A DNA stretch of 64,000 bases from Paramylibacter ulvae (GTDB taxonomy: Bacteria; Pseudomonadota; Alphaproteobacteria; Rhodobacterales; Rhodobacteraceae). The stretch is taken from the NCBI RefSeq assembly GCF_014652655.1, contig NZ_BMZF01000003.1:292500-356499 (forward strand). The letters are read 5' to 3'. Position 1 is the stretch's first letter; the number at the start of each line of letters is the position of its first letter. The notes under the pieces were generated by a model. That model saw nothing but the letters and a program-made list of their open reading frames with translations. It did not search any database and was not told the origin of the DNA. Both the position numbers and the translations under genes were made by a program. Shown one piece after another: positions 37,606 through 48,744 of the stretch.

Positions 37606-38841
37606 TTAAGTGATCCGATCTATCAGATACCAAATTTCAACCTTGCCCTTGCCTTTTAGCGTCACGCGGCCACGTTTTTGAAATGAAAAACGATCTGTGA
37701 GGAGTTGTCTGGTAGAATCAGAAACCTGAATGTGATTTGGCTTGGCATTGGTTTCAAGGCGCGCCGCAAGATTTACCGTGTCACCCCAAACATCGTAAAA
37801 TGGTTTGTGCGTGCCGATCACCCCCGCCACGACGGGCCCAGAGTGAACACCGCATTGCAGCGATATATCCACATCGGATTCGGTTGCAAATTTTTCAACC
37901 ACGTCGCGCATTTCTAACGCAACAAGTGCGACGTTTTTGGCGTGTTCTTTCATGGGCAGCGGAAATCCAGCCCCTGCCATAAAAATTGCACCATCGGTTT
38001 TGATTTTTTCAAGTCCGTGTGCTTGTGCTATGCGATCAAATTCGGAAAAAATTCGGGTCAAAAGTTCTACGGATTCTTTGGGGGTCTTTGTATCATAAAC
38101 ATGCTCGAACCCAGCGATTTTGGCGAAAATTATGGTCGCGTCATTATGGCGTTTCGCAATTGTTTTACATGGATCACTTTTCAACGCATTCGAAATCAAT
38201 GGTGGCATCATATTTTCCAACAAGCGGTTGGAATATTCACACTCTTTGGTTAACGACGTTTCCGCAGTTTTTGAAAGGTAAACCGCATAGCTGATCAAAC
38301 AGTAATGAAAAACGAGCAAAAACAATATGTTCAGGATAAACATGGTGTATTCAAAATTTTGCGGTAATGCATAAGCGTCGCGCGGCGCGATACGATAAAC
38401 TTCTGCATAGAAGAAAATCAACATTTGCGACAAAAAAGAAAAGACAGATACGCCATTTCGGCTCAGATTAAATATCAGAATTGCGCCTGCGGCACCACCA
38501 AGAAAAAAATAATGAATGCCTGAGTTAGACCCAAATAAATGCACCAAAATTCCACCATAAATGAGCCAGACGGTTAAATTATAGAGATCCCCATAATATC
38601 GCCCCTGATTATGCAACATCGGTGTTCGCAGGAATAACGCAGCCATTACAATCATGAAAATGATAGGTAATTTAAAGGTGTTGATGTCGTAGATTGCAAA
38701 AAATATAGCGTAAAAAATAGAGAGCGCAGAAACGAACGTTATCAACACGTTGATTACGATCAATCTGCGGCGCGTATGTATCGCATAACCTTCGGTCCCC
38801 AGCTCAAGCCATCGAAACAGCCTAAGTTTCAGCCAGTCCAT
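37606..38841 (-). CDS. Degenerate class III cyclase paralogue, probably catalytically inactive
   Basis: This 411-residue protein aligns along its whole length with the neighbouring cyclase: same six-segment membrane part, same linker (EYSNRLLENMMPP) and same C-terminal block GVIGTHKPFYDVWGDTVNL. The two metal-binding aspartates are replaced, by Lys241 in IFAKIAGF and Ala285 in KIKTDGAIF. The lysine of KIKT and the Asn/Arg pair of NLAARLE are kept. It therefore likely keeps the fold and dimer interface but cannot coordinate catalytic metals. A regulatory or heterodimer role with the neighbour is a fair inference. The frame is intact, which argues against simple decay. Confidence 0.85.
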   Translation of the reverse strand: MDWLKLRLFRWLELGTEGYAIHTRRRLIVINVLITFVSALSIFYAIFFAIYDINTFKLPIIFMIVMAALFLRTPMLHNQGRYYGDLYNLTVWLIYGGILVHLFGSNSGIHYFFLGGAAGAILIFNLSRNGVSVFSFLSQMLIFFYAEVYRIAPRDAYALPQNFEYTMFILNILFLLVFHYCLISYAVYLSKTAETSLTKECEYSNRLLENMMPPLISNALKSDPCKTIAKRHNDATIIFAKIAGFEHVYDTKTPKESVELLTRIFSEFDRIAQAHGLEKIKTDGAIFMAGAGFPLPMKEHAKNVALVALEMRDVVEKFATESDVDISLQCGVHSGPVVAGVIGTHKPFYDVWGDTVNLAARLETNAKPNHIQVSDSTRQLLTDRFSFQKRGRVTLKGKGKVEIWYLIDRIT

Positions 38842-38973
38842 TTTTGCACCCCTTACGTAACGTCAGATTACGCTTTTCTGGAAATTGCACAAGCCATCAA
38901 AATCCAAAATAGGATGCGACTTTTGGAACCAAGGGTATCGTTTAAATTTCAGATACATCGGGCATAAGACGGC

Positions 38974-39001
38974 AAAACCCGCGGCCAGGTTTGGGCGCGG
39001 G
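38974..39001 (-). terminator. Intrinsic terminator of clpA
   Basis: On the minus strand CCCGCG and CGCGGG form a stem (38978-38983 with 38996-39001) closed by a loop of about 12 bases, followed by TTTT. It lies 33 bases after the clpA stop. The rest of the 192-base gap between clpA and the cyclase gene shows nothing else assignable. Confidence 0.75.
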
Positions 39002-39033
39002 CTTTGTTTCGTCAGATAATTGTTTTTCGAAAT

Positions 39034-41355
39034 TTAGTCCGCGGTTAGCAACGGAGGTTTTTTGTTGGATATTTTCGGTGCTTCGGGCGCGACCAGTTTC
39101 AAATCCAATTTACCATTTTTCAAACCAACCTTGACCAAACCACCTTTGGCGAGTTTGCCAAACAGCAATTCTTCGGCCAGCGGTTTTTTGAGGTGTTCTT
39201 GAATGACCCGCGCCAGTGGGCGCGCACCCATGCGATCATCGTACCCTTTGTCCGCCAACCATTCCGACGCTGCAGTGGTTAATTCGAATGTGACATTGCG
39301 ATCCATCAATTGTGCTTCGAGTTGCAGTACGAATTTATCGACCACTTTCAAAATCACGTCTTTGGACAATGCGCCAAAGCTGATGACTGCATCCAAACGG
39401 TTGCGAAATTCTGGGGTGAATGTGCGTTCAATTGCGGCGGTGTCCTCGCCTTCGCGACGATCACGGGTGAAACCAATGGCCTCTTTCGCTTGTTCGGACG
39501 CGCCCGCGTTGGACGTCATAATGATGATCACATTGCGAAAATCCGTTGTGCGCCCGTTATGATCAGTCAGCTTGCCGTGATCCATGACTTGCAACAGAAT
39601 ATTGTAAACATCTGGATGTGCTTTTTCCATTTCATCCAGCAGCAACACACAATGTGGGTTTTGATCGACACCGTCGGTCAACATCCCGCCTTGATCAAAC
39701 CCAACATAGCCAGGAGGCGCACCGATTAGGCGGCTCACCGCGTGTTTTTCCATGTATTCGGACATATCAAAGCGCAACAATTCAACACCAAGCGTATCGG
39801 CAAGTTGTTTTGCGACCTCTGTTTTACCCACACCTGTTGGCCCTGCGAACAAATAATTGCCAATAGGTTTTTCAGGTTCGCGCAGACCCGCACGCGCCAG
39901 TTTGATGGCGGACGACAATGCCTCGATTGCGGTGTCTTGGCCAAATACAACGCGTTTCAATGATGCTTCTAGATCGCGCAACAATGTGACGTCGTCTTTG
40001 GAAACATTTTTCGCTGGGATACGTGCGATTTTGGCAACCACGTTTTCGATTTCGGTGGTGCCAATGGTTTTGCGCCGCTTGCTTGCGGGTAACAAACGCT
40101 GCGCCGCACCCGCTTCGTCGATCACGTCAATTGCTTTGTCTGGCAATTTTCGATCATGGATGTAGCGCGCAGAGAGTTCGACAGACGTTTTCAGCGCATC
40201 CATGGTGTATTTCACGTCATGATGTTCTTCGAAGTGTGGTTTTAAACCTTTTAGAATTTTGATGGCATCTTCAACACTTGGTTCGACAACGTCGATTTTT
40301 TGGAAACGACGTGACAATGCGCGGTCTTTTTCAAAATGTTGGCGGAATTCCTTGTATGTGGTTGACCCCATGCAACGTAATTTACCACCTTGTAATGCGG
40401 GTTTTAACAGGTTGGACGCATCCATCGCGCCACCACTTGTTGCACCTGCGCCGATCACGGTGTGAATTTCGTCGATGAACAATACGGCATCTGGATGGTC
40501 TTCCAATTCGGTCATCACCGCCTTGAGCCGTTCCTCGAAATCACCACGGTAACGTGTGCCTGCAAGCAATGCGCCCATGTCCAAGGAAAAGATTGTTGTT
40601 CCCGACAATACTTCTGTTGTTTCGCCGGCAATAATGCGCACCGCCAAACCTTCGGCGATGGCGGTTTTACCAACGCCTGGGTCGCCCACCAACAATGGGT
40701 TGTTTTTGCGGCGACGGCAAAGAACCTGAATACAACGCTCCACCTCGTGGTCACGACCGATCAACGGGTCGATTTCACCAGCCTGTGCGCGGATATTCAA
40801 ATTTTCACAGTATTTATCCAATGCAGATTCGGCTTTTTCACCTTCGGTCACGCCTGCATCCATATCTTCGAATTCTTCTGCACCTGTAAGGGGGCGAGGT
40901 TCGGAATATGTGCCATCTTTGGCGACACCGTGGGAAATGAAGTTGACCGCGTCATAGCGTGTCATATCCTGTTCCTGCAGGAAATATGCCGCATGGCTTT
41001 CGCGTTCGGCGAAAATGGCGACGATGACATTTGCGCCCGTCACTTCTTGGCGACCAGAGCTTTGCACATGAATGGCGGCGCGTTGAATGACGCGTTGAAA
41101 ACTGGTGGTTGGTGTCGCCTCTAATCCTTCGGCGTCATTGACCAATGAATCCAGTTCTGTATCCAAAAATTGGATTAATTTTTTGCGCAACCCTTCCAGA
41201 TCAACACCACAAGCACGCATTACACGTGCCGCTTCGTCTTCGTCGATCAACGCCAGCAACAAATGTTCCAGCGTGGCCAATTCGTGTTTTCGTTGGTTTG
41301 CGTAACCCAATGAAGTGTGGATTGCGATTTCTAGACTGCTCGAAAATGAAGGCAT
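39034..41355 (-). CDS. clpA: ATP-dependent Clp protease ATP-binding subunit ClpA
   Basis: A 773-residue Hsp100 unfoldase. ATG 41355 has AAAGG eight bases upstream, so it is preferred to GTG 41364. The Clp N-domain (FSSSLEIAIHTSLGYANQ) is followed by two AAA+ modules with Walker A motifs GDPGVGKTAIAEG near residue 215 and GPTGVGKTEVAKQ near 495. The IGF tripeptide in AKEAIGFTRD near 617 is the ClpP-docking loop. No middle coiled coil of ClpB type is present, which separates it from the disaggregase. The adaptor gene clpS is not adjacent in this window. Confidence 0.95.
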   Translation of the reverse strand: MPSFSSSLEIAIHTSLGYANQRKHELATLEHLLLALIDEDEAARVMRACGVDLEGLRKKLIQFLDTELDSLVNDAEGLEATPTTSFQRVIQRAAIHVQSSGRQEVTGANVIVAIFAERESHAAYFLQEQDMTRYDAVNFISHGVAKDGTYSEPRPLTGAEEFEDMDAGVTEGEKAESALDKYCENLNIRAQAGEIDPLIGRDHEVERCIQVLCRRRKNNPLLVGDPGVGKTAIAEGLAVRIIAGETTEVLSGTTIFSLDMGALLAGTRYRGDFEERLKAVMTELEDHPDAVLFIDEIHTVIGAGATSGGAMDASNLLKPALQGGKLRCMGSTTYKEFRQHFEKDRALSRRFQKIDVVEPSVEDAIKILKGLKPHFEEHHDVKYTMDALKTSVELSARYIHDRKLPDKAIDVIDEAGAAQRLLPASKRRKTIGTTEIENVVAKIARIPAKNVSKDDVTLLRDLEASLKRVVFGQDTAIEALSSAIKLARAGLREPEKPIGNYLFAGPTGVGKTEVAKQLADTLGVELLRFDMSEYMEKHAVSRLIGAPPGYVGFDQGGMLTDGVDQNPHCVLLLDEMEKAHPDVYNILLQVMDHGKLTDHNGRTTDFRNVIIIMTSNAGASEQAKEAIGFTRDRREGEDTAAIERTFTPEFRNRLDAVISFGALSKDVILKVVDKFVLQLEAQLMDRNVTFELTTAASEWLADKGYDDRMGARPLARVIQEHLKKPLAEELLFGKLAKGGLVKVGLKNGKLDLKLVAPEAPKISNKKPPLLTAD

Positions 41356-41476
41356 GGACTGCACCTTTCTGTTTGGGACGTCTGTTCAACCAGTGGGTCA
41401 AAAAATGTCAGAACACCCATTAGTCTATAGTTTTGCGTATTTTTGCCGAGCTTCAAGTGCAAAAATGTACTTTCTC

Positions 41477-41521
41477 GTCACAAAATCGCAAAAACTAATC
41501 ACAAAAAAGTAAATTTGTGAC
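41477..41521. repeat. Three TCACAAA-type repeats; hairpin behind the 41524 gene
   Basis: GTCACAAA (41477-41484), ATCACAAA (41498-41505) and the inverted TTTGTGAC (41514-41521) lie between clpA and the unrecognised gene ending at 41524. The second and third copies form an eight-base stem that on the minus strand is followed shortly by TTTTT, so it can act as a terminator for that gene. The first copy can pair with the third as an alternative. The rest of the gap to clpA holds nothing assignable. Confidence 0.5.
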
Positions 41522-41523
41522 TG

Positions 41524-42297
41524 TTATCTCTTTTTCGCAGACAAAAGAGTTTTGGGCCGTGATTTTTCGGCTTGTTTAAAAAGTGAAAAGGTCTGGTTCA
41601 CATAATTGACCGCCGCCGAGATATGATCAAGGTATTCTTTGAGTGCGGGGGTTTCCTCGGCCTCGATCAAGGAAACAGGGCGTTCTTGCGGGGTTGTTTC
41701 AAACTGCACACAAAACCACGGATCGCCGCGTTTTAATATCAGATCTTGTTGGACATCATGCCATTCAAACGCCCACATCAATGGGCGAGGCCAAACATGG
41801 ATCGGGAAACGCCCCCCAAAGATTGTACCCGGCAGCGGAGATTTGCGATAATGCATGAACGCATCCAGCTGCGTCATATATGTTGGTTCATCGGCGATGA
41901 ATAAATAGGGCAGGGATATTTGGATTGTCGGACGATCTTTGTATCGCCATTCTTTTTCAGCCGTCACCGATAAATGTTTACCCAGAAATTTTGGGCGCAC
42001 GGGGCTGGCATCACTGGCCATGTTGCGCAACCCAACCTTGCCATCCTTGTCGCGTGTCAGGCGCAGATGCATATCAAAGGGTACGCGAACTAAAAAGTAA
42101 CGACTTTCCATATTGATAATCGCGGGACAGCGCGATGCGGATTTTGCGTGCTGTTTATTCATTTCTGGCGAACGCACACGTTCGGGTGGATAAAACACCA
42201 CACCAGATGTCGGATTGGTCAACATCCAGCCAACCTGCATCGTTCCCGCACGCGCAGGGGGTTGTGGTGTGTCCTGAAACCAATCCGCCAGAGCCAT
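41524..42297 (-). CDS. Unrecognised protein, 257 residues, co-transcribed with gloB
   Basis: I do not recognise this family. The protein is soluble-looking, without signal peptide or membrane segment, and rich in aromatic residues and prolines (HYRKSPLPG, HVWPRPLMWAFEWHDV, GDPWFCVQFET). The ends are polar and lysine-rich (KSRPKTLLSAKKR). Codon use and composition resemble the neighbours, so recent transfer is unlikely. Its ATG overlaps the gloB stop by one base (TAATG), showing translational coupling to glyoxalase II. It is followed by clpA after 168 bases. Confidence 0.75.
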   Translation of the reverse strand: MALADWFQDTPQPPARAGTMQVGWMLTNPTSGVVFYPPERVRSPEMNKQHAKSASRCPAIINMESRYFLVRVPFDMHLRLTRDKDGKVGLRNMASDASPVRPKFLGKHLSVTAEKEWRYKDRPTIQISLPYLFIADEPTYMTQLDAFMHYRKSPLPGTIFGGRFPIHVWPRPLMWAFEWHDVQQDLILKRGDPWFCVQFETTPQERPVSLIEAEETPALKEYLDHISAAVNYVNQTFSLFKQAEKSRPKTLLSAKKR

Positions 42298-43064
42298 TAA
42301 AAGTTATCCTTTCGTGTGCGAATTTCGCCAAATACTTGGGCATCACTGTCATCCGACATGCCCAATAACTTTTTCACCTCTGGCAGATCCGCGCGTAAAA
42401 ATGGGTTTGTTGCCAATTCCAATTCAATACTGGCGGGAACGGTGAAACCACCTGCTGCACGTGTCGCGTCAATATCTGCTGCGCGTTTTTGTAAGGCTTG
42501 GTTATTGGGTTCAATGGTTAGTGCGAATTTGGCATTGCTGGCGGTATATTCATGGCCAGAATACACCAGCGTTTCAGGGCGCATTTCCATGAACTTTTGC
42601 AATGATTTCCACATCATTGGTTGTGTGCCTTCAAAAATTCGCCCACAGCCAAGCGCCATAAGGCTATCTGCGCTAAACACCATATCAACGTTTGGGAAAT
42701 GATACGCGATGTGGCCAACGGTGTGGCCCGATACATCGACCACTTCGCCAATTTCGCTGCCAACGGCAAATGAATCGCCTTCGTTAAATGCCACATCCAG
42801 TTTTGGCAGACGGTGTTCATCTGCCTTGCCTCCCAGAACAACCGCGCCTGTTGCTGTGCGCAATTCATCAACGCCTTGGATATGATCGGCATGATGATGC
42901 GTGATCAAAATCATATGAAGTGGCCAGTCGCGCTCCTTGAGCGCGGCCAAAATCGGCGCGGCATCTGGGACGTCAACCACCGCAACCTGTTCTGTTTCAG
43001 GGCAGCGCAACAAATATGCGTAATTATCAGCAAGACAGGGGATTGTTACGATATCAAGTGGCAT
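42297..43064 (-). CDS. gloB: Hydroxyacylglutathione hydrolase (glyoxalase II)
   Basis: The 255-residue protein starts at MPLDIVTIPCLADNYAYLL (ATG at 43064); the frame extends to 43133 but would overlap the divergent methyltransferase start. The metallo-beta-lactamase motif THHHADHIQG near residue 54 binds the two metals, with further ligands in GHTVGHIAYH and SGHEYTASN. It hydrolyses S-lactoylglutathione to lactate and glutathione, completing methylglyoxal detoxification. It shares a transcript with the unrecognised gene downstream. Confidence 0.95.
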   Translation of the reverse strand: MPLDIVTIPCLADNYAYLLRCPETEQVAVVDVPDAAPILAALKERDWPLHMILITHHHADHIQGVDELRTATGAVVLGGKADEHRLPKLDVAFNEGDSFAVGSEIGEVVDVSGHTVGHIAYHFPNVDMVFSADSLMALGCGRIFEGTQPMMWKSLQKFMEMRPETLVYSGHEYTASNAKFALTIEPNNQALQKRAADIDATRAAGGFTVPASIELELATNPFLRADLPEVKKLLGMSDDSDAQVFGEIRTRKDNF

Positions 43065-43127
43065 GGTATTTCCGAAAAATATGTATAGGTTGAAACCCAA
43101 ACTAAACGAAATTTTCAAGGCGATGCA

Positions 43128-43907
43128 ATGCATTTAGATGTGGTTGATCTGCGCGGGTTCTATTACCGCACCAAATTGGGACGCATTGTGCAACGTGCAT
43201 TGCGCACGCAATTAATCAAACATTGGGGCGATACCAAAGGGCAAACCGTGGTTGGATTCGGATTTGCCGCGCCATTATTGCGCCCGTTCATCGCCAATTC
43301 ACGCCGTGTGATGTGTTTGATGCCCGGCCAACAAGGTGTGATGCCTTGGCCAGAGGGTGAACCAAACCATTCGGTATTGGTCGAAGAAACCGCTTGGCCC
43401 ATTGCCACGGGCAAGGTCGATAAATTGGTGGTGCTGCACGGATTGGAAACCTGCGACAGTGCGGGGGAATTGTTGGATGAAATCTGGCGTGTGTTGGGGC
43501 CCGGTGGTCAGGTGATGTTTATCGTGCCCAACCGCTCGGGTCTGTGGGCGCGTTCAGATAAAACACCGTTTGGATTTGGGCGACCATATAGCGTGACGCA
43601 ATTGGATAATCAGTTGCGCCAACATAATTTCGTACCAGAACGCCATTTTTCGGCGCTGTTTTTTACACCCAGTGAAAAACCGTTTTGGTTGCGCATGGCG
43701 CGTTTCTGGGAAGGTTTTGGCCTGCGCAGTATTGTGCCACTGGTTGCAGGTGTTGTGATGGTTGAGGCGACCAAACAAGTTTACGCACGTCCGAAATCTG
43801 GATTAGGCGAAGCCGTGCGCAAACCGCTAGAAGCGTTAGAGGGCATCACGCAACCCAAAGGCAAGCCAATTTCAGAACAACAAGGCTCAAGTGGCTCCGT
43901 TAAATAG
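43128..43907 (+). CDS. Class I SAM-dependent methyltransferase
   Basis: The 259-residue product has the general shape of a class I methyltransferase. The usual first glycine motif is weakly kept as [11 protein letters not shown] near residue 42. [18 protein letters not shown] near 100 and [18 protein letters not shown] near 125 correspond to the central strands. These match alphaproteobacterial methyltransferases often found divergent from gloB, as here. Substrate unknown. The modified first motif leaves some doubt over activity. Confidence 0.8.
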   Translation: MHLDVVDLRGFYYRTKLGRIVQRALRTQLIKHWGDTKGQTVVGFGFAAPLLRPFIANSRRVMCLMPGQQGVMPWPEGEPNHSVLVEETAWPIATGKVDKLVVLHGLETCDSAGELLDEIWRVLGPGGQVMFIVPNRSGLWARSDKTPFGFGRPYSVTQLDNQLRQHNFVPERHFSALFFTPSEKPFWLRMARFWEGFGLRSIVPLVAGVVMVEATKQVYARPKSGLGEAVRKPLEALEGITQPKGKPISEQQGSSGSVK

Positions 43908-43932
43908 TTTTTGGTGCCTAGATTTCATTCAA

Positions 43933-43972
43933 ATCACGAATTCCACCACCATTCTGGCACGAGATTCGTGAT
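43933..43972. other. Inverted repeats in the gap before the atp operon
   Basis: ATCACGAAT (43933-43941) and ATTCGTGAT (43964-43972) are a perfect nine-base dyad. A nested CACGA (43958-43962) / TCGTG (43966-43970) can form instead, so two structures compete. The site lies just past the methyltransferase stop. The remaining 200 bases up to atpH must hold the atp promoter, but I cannot place it with confidence. Confidence 0.45.
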
Positions 43973-44177
43973 CTGACATCGCCGAATTGGCAATTTTTTT
44001 ATGATATCTTGGCGCAGATTGTCGCAACTTGGCCTTAGCGCGCTGAATTCAAACAAAATTCCGACATTCAACGGAATAGTTAAGCGTATTGCGCAACGCC
44101 ATTTCGTTTGTTATCACCCGCCCAGTTGATATGGGTCATGCAAATGGCTCGACCTAGGCATAATCGGAAGGGAACAC

Positions 44178-44738
44178 GTGTCCGAAACAGCTTCTACATC
44201 TTCGGGGGTGGCCGCGCGCTATGCGACGGCACTATTCGAATTGGCGAAAGACGCCAAAAAACTGCCCGCTGTTGAAAAAGACTTAAACAGCTTGTCTGCT
44301 GCATTAACTGAAAGTGCGGATTTGACGGACTTGATTAATTCACCGATCTATTCGCGTGATGATCAAGCGGCTGCTGTCACAGCGTTGGCAAAGAAAATGA
44401 AATTATCACCATTGGTGGGTAACACGTTGGCCTTGATGGCGCAAAAGCGTCGCCTGTTTGTGGTTCCTGCATTGATCACTGCTGTCAAAGCAATGATCGC
44501 AGACGAAAACGGCGAAGTTACCGCAGACGTAACATCCGCCAAGGCGCTGACCAAAGCGCAATCAGACAAACTTGCCAAGACGTTGAAAGCGTCTGTTGGT
44601 AAGGATGTGAATATCAATGCAACCGTCGATGAAAGCCTTATCGGTGGGTTGATCGTTAAAGTGGGTTCGAAAATGATTGATAGCTCGATCAAATCGAAAC
44701 TCTCCAATCTTCAAAATGTAATGAAAGAGGTCGGATAA
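44178..44738 (+). CDS. atpH: F1Fo ATP synthase subunit delta
   Basis: The 186-residue subunit starts with GTG at 44178 behind GGAAGGGAAC. The N-terminal helical domain begins [20 protein letters not shown], and the C-terminal part has [20 protein letters not shown], the conserved delta/OSCP block. It links F1 to the peripheral stalk. It is first in atpHAGDC; the Fo genes are not in the window, which is the usual split in Rhodobacterales. The stop overlaps the atpA start by one base. Confidence 0.96.
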   Translation: MSETASTSSGVAARYATALFELAKDAKKLPAVEKDLNSLSAALTESADLTDLINSPIYSRDDQAAAVTALAKKMKLSPLVGNTLALMAQKRRLFVVPALITAVKAMIADENGEVTADVTSAKALTKAQSDKLAKTLKASVGKDVNINATVDESLIGGLIVKVGSKMIDSSIKSKLSNLQNVMKEVG

Positions 44739-46276
44739 TGGGTATCCAAGCTGCAGAAATCTCTGCGATCCTCAAGGACCAGATCAAGAATTTTGGTCAA
44801 GAGGCTGAAGTCGCAGAAGTAGGCCGCGTTCTGTCCGTAGGTGACGGTATCGCGCGTGTATACGGTTTGGACAATGTCCAAGCTGGTGAAATGGTTGAAT
44901 TCCCAGGTGGTATCCGCGGAATGGCCTTGAACCTTGAATCTGACAACGTTGGTGTTGTTATCTTCGGTTCTGACCAATCAATCAAAGAAGGCGACACTGT
45001 TAAGCGTACAAACGCGATTGTGGACGTTCCAGTTGGTCCAGAATTGTTGGGTCGCGTTGTTGACGGTTTGGGTAACCCAATCGACGGCAAAGGTCCGATC
45101 AAAACGAAAAAGCGTTCAACCGCTGACGTTAAGGCGCCTGGCATTATCCCACGTAAATCTGTTCATGAACCAATGGCGACTGGTATCAAATCTGTTGATG
45201 CTTTGATCCCAATCGGCCGTGGTCAGCGCGAATTGATCATTGGTGACCGTCAGACAGGTAAAACTGCTGTGGCGTTGGACACGATCTTGAACCAAAAAGC
45301 ATACAATGATGCTGCTGGTAAAGATGACACCAAAAAATTGTTCTGTATCTATGTTGCGATTGGTCAAAAACGATCAACTGTTGCGCAGTTGGTGAAAAAA
45401 TTGGAAGAGTCTGGCGCGATTGAATACTCAATCGTTGTTGCTGCGACTGCGTCTGATCCTGCACCGATGCAATTCTTGGCGCCATATGCGGCGACATCTA
45501 TGGGCGAGTATTTCCGTGACAACGGCATGCACGGCTTGATGATTTATGATGACTTAACGAAACAAGCGGTTGCTTATCGTCAGATGTCATTGTTGCTTCG
45601 TCGTCCACCAGGACGTGAAGCGTACCCAGGTGACGTTTTCTATCTACACTCTCGCTTGCTTGAACGTTCTGCGAAATTGGGCGATGCGGCTGGTAACGGT
45701 TCATTGACAGCTTTGCCGATCATTGAAACCCAAGGTGGTGACGTTTCTGCGTTTATTCCAACCAACGTGATTTCAATTACAGATGGTCAGATATTCTTGG
45801 AAACTGATTTGTTCAACCAAGGTATCCGTCCTGCGGTGAACACTGGTTTGTCCGTTTCTCGTGTTGGTTCATCTGCGCAAACAAACGCGATGAAATCTGT
45901 CGCGGGTTCGATCAAATTGGAATTGGCTTCTTATCGCGAAATGGCTGCGTTTGCGCAGTTTGGTTCCGATCTTGATGCATCAACTCAACAGTTGTTGAAC
46001 CGCGGCGCGCGTTTGACTGAATTGTTGAAACAACCTCAATACTCACCACTGACAACTGCTGAGCAAGTTGTTGTGATTTATGCAGGTACCAAAGGGTATC
46101 TGGACAAAATCGCAGTGAGCGACGTTGGTCGTTTCGAAGCGGACTTGTTGAGCAATGTGCGCAACAACCACGCTGATCTGTTGGAGTGGATCACAAAAGA
46201 AGATCCAAAAGTCAAAGGCGAAGCCGAAGACCGGATCAAAGCCGTTGTGGAGTCTTTTGCAAAAGACTTCGCGTAA
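44738..46276 (+). CDS. atpA: F1Fo ATP synthase subunit alpha
   Basis: Full-length at 512 residues. The Walker A motif [14 protein letters not shown] lies near residue 170, and the terminal family signature, here [17 protein letters not shown], near 365. It forms the non-catalytic nucleotide sites of F1. The codons look strongly biased, as expected for a highly expressed gene. It overlaps atpH by one base (TAATG) and is followed by atpG after 31 bases. Confidence 0.98.
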   Translation: MGIQAAEISAILKDQIKNFGQEAEVAEVGRVLSVGDGIARVYGLDNVQAGEMVEFPGGIRGMALNLESDNVGVVIFGSDQSIKEGDTVKRTNAIVDVPVGPELLGRVVDGLGNPIDGKGPIKTKKRSTADVKAPGIIPRKSVHEPMATGIKSVDALIPIGRGQRELIIGDRQTGKTAVALDTILNQKAYNDAAGKDDTKKLFCIYVAIGQKRSTVAQLVKKLEESGAIEYSIVVAATASDPAPMQFLAPYAATSMGEYFRDNGMHGLMIYDDLTKQAVAYRQMSLLLRRPPGREAYPGDVFYLHSRLLERSAKLGDAAGNGSLTALPIIETQGGDVSAFIPTNVISITDGQIFLETDLFNQGIRPAVNTGLSVSRVGSSAQTNAMKSVAGSIKLELASYREMAAFAQFGSDLDASTQQLLNRGARLTELLKQPQYSPLTTAEQVVVIYAGTKGYLDKIAVSDVGRFEADLLSNVRNNHADLLEWITKEDPKVKGEAEDRIKAVVESFAKDFA

Positions 46277-46307
46277 CTGTAGGCCTTTTTAGAACAAGGA
46301 GTTTGGC

Positions 46308-47180
46308 ATGCCAAACCTCAAGGACCTAAAAAATCGGATCGAGAGTGTTAAGTCCACTCGTAAGATCACCAAGGCCATGCAGATGGTTGCCGCGGCAAAA
46401 TTGCGCCGCGCACAAGAAGCGGCCGAAGCTGGCCGCCCTTATGCAGAGCGCATGAATGCCGTGATGGCCAATTTGTCAGGTGCGGCAGCAGGGTCAGACT
46501 CTGCGCCGAAACTGTTGGCTGGTTCTGGTGATGACAAGGTACATCTTTTGGTGGTTGCGACCGCTGAACGTGGGCTTTGTGGTGGTTTTAACTCATCTAT
46601 CGTGAAATTGGCGCGCGCCAAGGCGCAAGAGCTGATTTCAACTGGTAAGACCGTGAAAATTTTGACCGTCGGCAAAAAAGGCCGCGAGCAAATGAAGCGC
46701 GATTTCAGCGATTTGATGATCGACCATGTTGATCTGTCAGAAGTGAAAAAAGTGGGTTATGTAAATGCCCATGCAATTGCGACTGACATCGTGAACCGTT
46801 TTAATGCGGGTGAATTCGATGTTGCGACGATTTTCTTTAACCAGTTTGTATCGGTGATCAACCAAGTGCCAACGGCACAACAATTGATCCCTGCTTCATT
46901 CGAACAACAAGAAAACGTTGAAACACCGTTTTACGAATATGAACCAAGCGAAGAAGAAATTCTGACCGATCTGTTGCCACGTGCATTGAGCACACAAGTT
47001 TTCACAGCATTGCTGGAAAATGGCGCATCAGAGCAGGGCGCACGTATGTCCGCGATGGACAATGCAACGCGCAACGCTGGTGAAATGATCGACAAGCTGA
47101 CAATCGTGTACAACCGTTCACGTCAAGCAGCGATTACAAACGAATTGATCGAGATTATCTCGGGCGCGGAAGCGCTGTAA
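46308..47180 (+). CDS. atpG: F1Fo ATP synthase subunit gamma
   Basis: This 290-residue protein has the two long terminal helices of the central rotor shaft: the N-terminal [20 protein letters not shown] with [13 protein letters not shown], and the C-terminal [19 protein letters not shown]. The start follows AAGGAG. It turns inside the alpha-beta hexamer and couples proton flow to catalysis. Confidence 0.97.
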   Translation: MPNLKDLKNRIESVKSTRKITKAMQMVAAAKLRRAQEAAEAGRPYAERMNAVMANLSGAAAGSDSAPKLLAGSGDDKVHLLVVATAERGLCGGFNSSIVKLARAKAQELISTGKTVKILTVGKKGREQMKRDFSDLMIDHVDLSEVKKVGYVNAHAIATDIVNRFNAGEFDVATIFFNQFVSVINQVPTAQQLIPASFEQQENVETPFYEYEPSEEEILTDLLPRALSTQVFTALLENGASEQGARMSAMDNATRNAGEMIDKLTIVYNRSRQAAITNELIEIISGAEAL

Positions 47181-48638
<1,458 letters not shown>

Positions 48639-48644
48639 TGCATT

Positions 48645-48676
48645 TTGCACCCGATTGGTTTTCTGATCGGGTGCAA
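48645..48676 (+). other. Perfect 11-base-pair hairpin between atpD and atpC
   Basis: TTGCACCCGAT (48645-48655) pairs without mismatch with ATCGGGTGCAA (48666-48676) around a ten-base loop. It starts seven bases after the atpD stop and no thymine run follows. It may be a partial terminator, an RNase processing site or a stabiliser that lowers epsilon output relative to alpha and beta. Confidence 0.7.
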
Positions 48677-48744
48677 CATCTTAATTGCTGGTGATTGGTT
48701 TGGGGGAACCCGAACAAATCGCAAAAACAACAGGAGCCTGATAA

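Noticed and set aside
40462..41124. Antisense reading frame over clpA (220 residues)
   Set aside because: Composition (Phe, Cys and His rich) is that of a shadow of clpA codons; no start signal or recognised domain.
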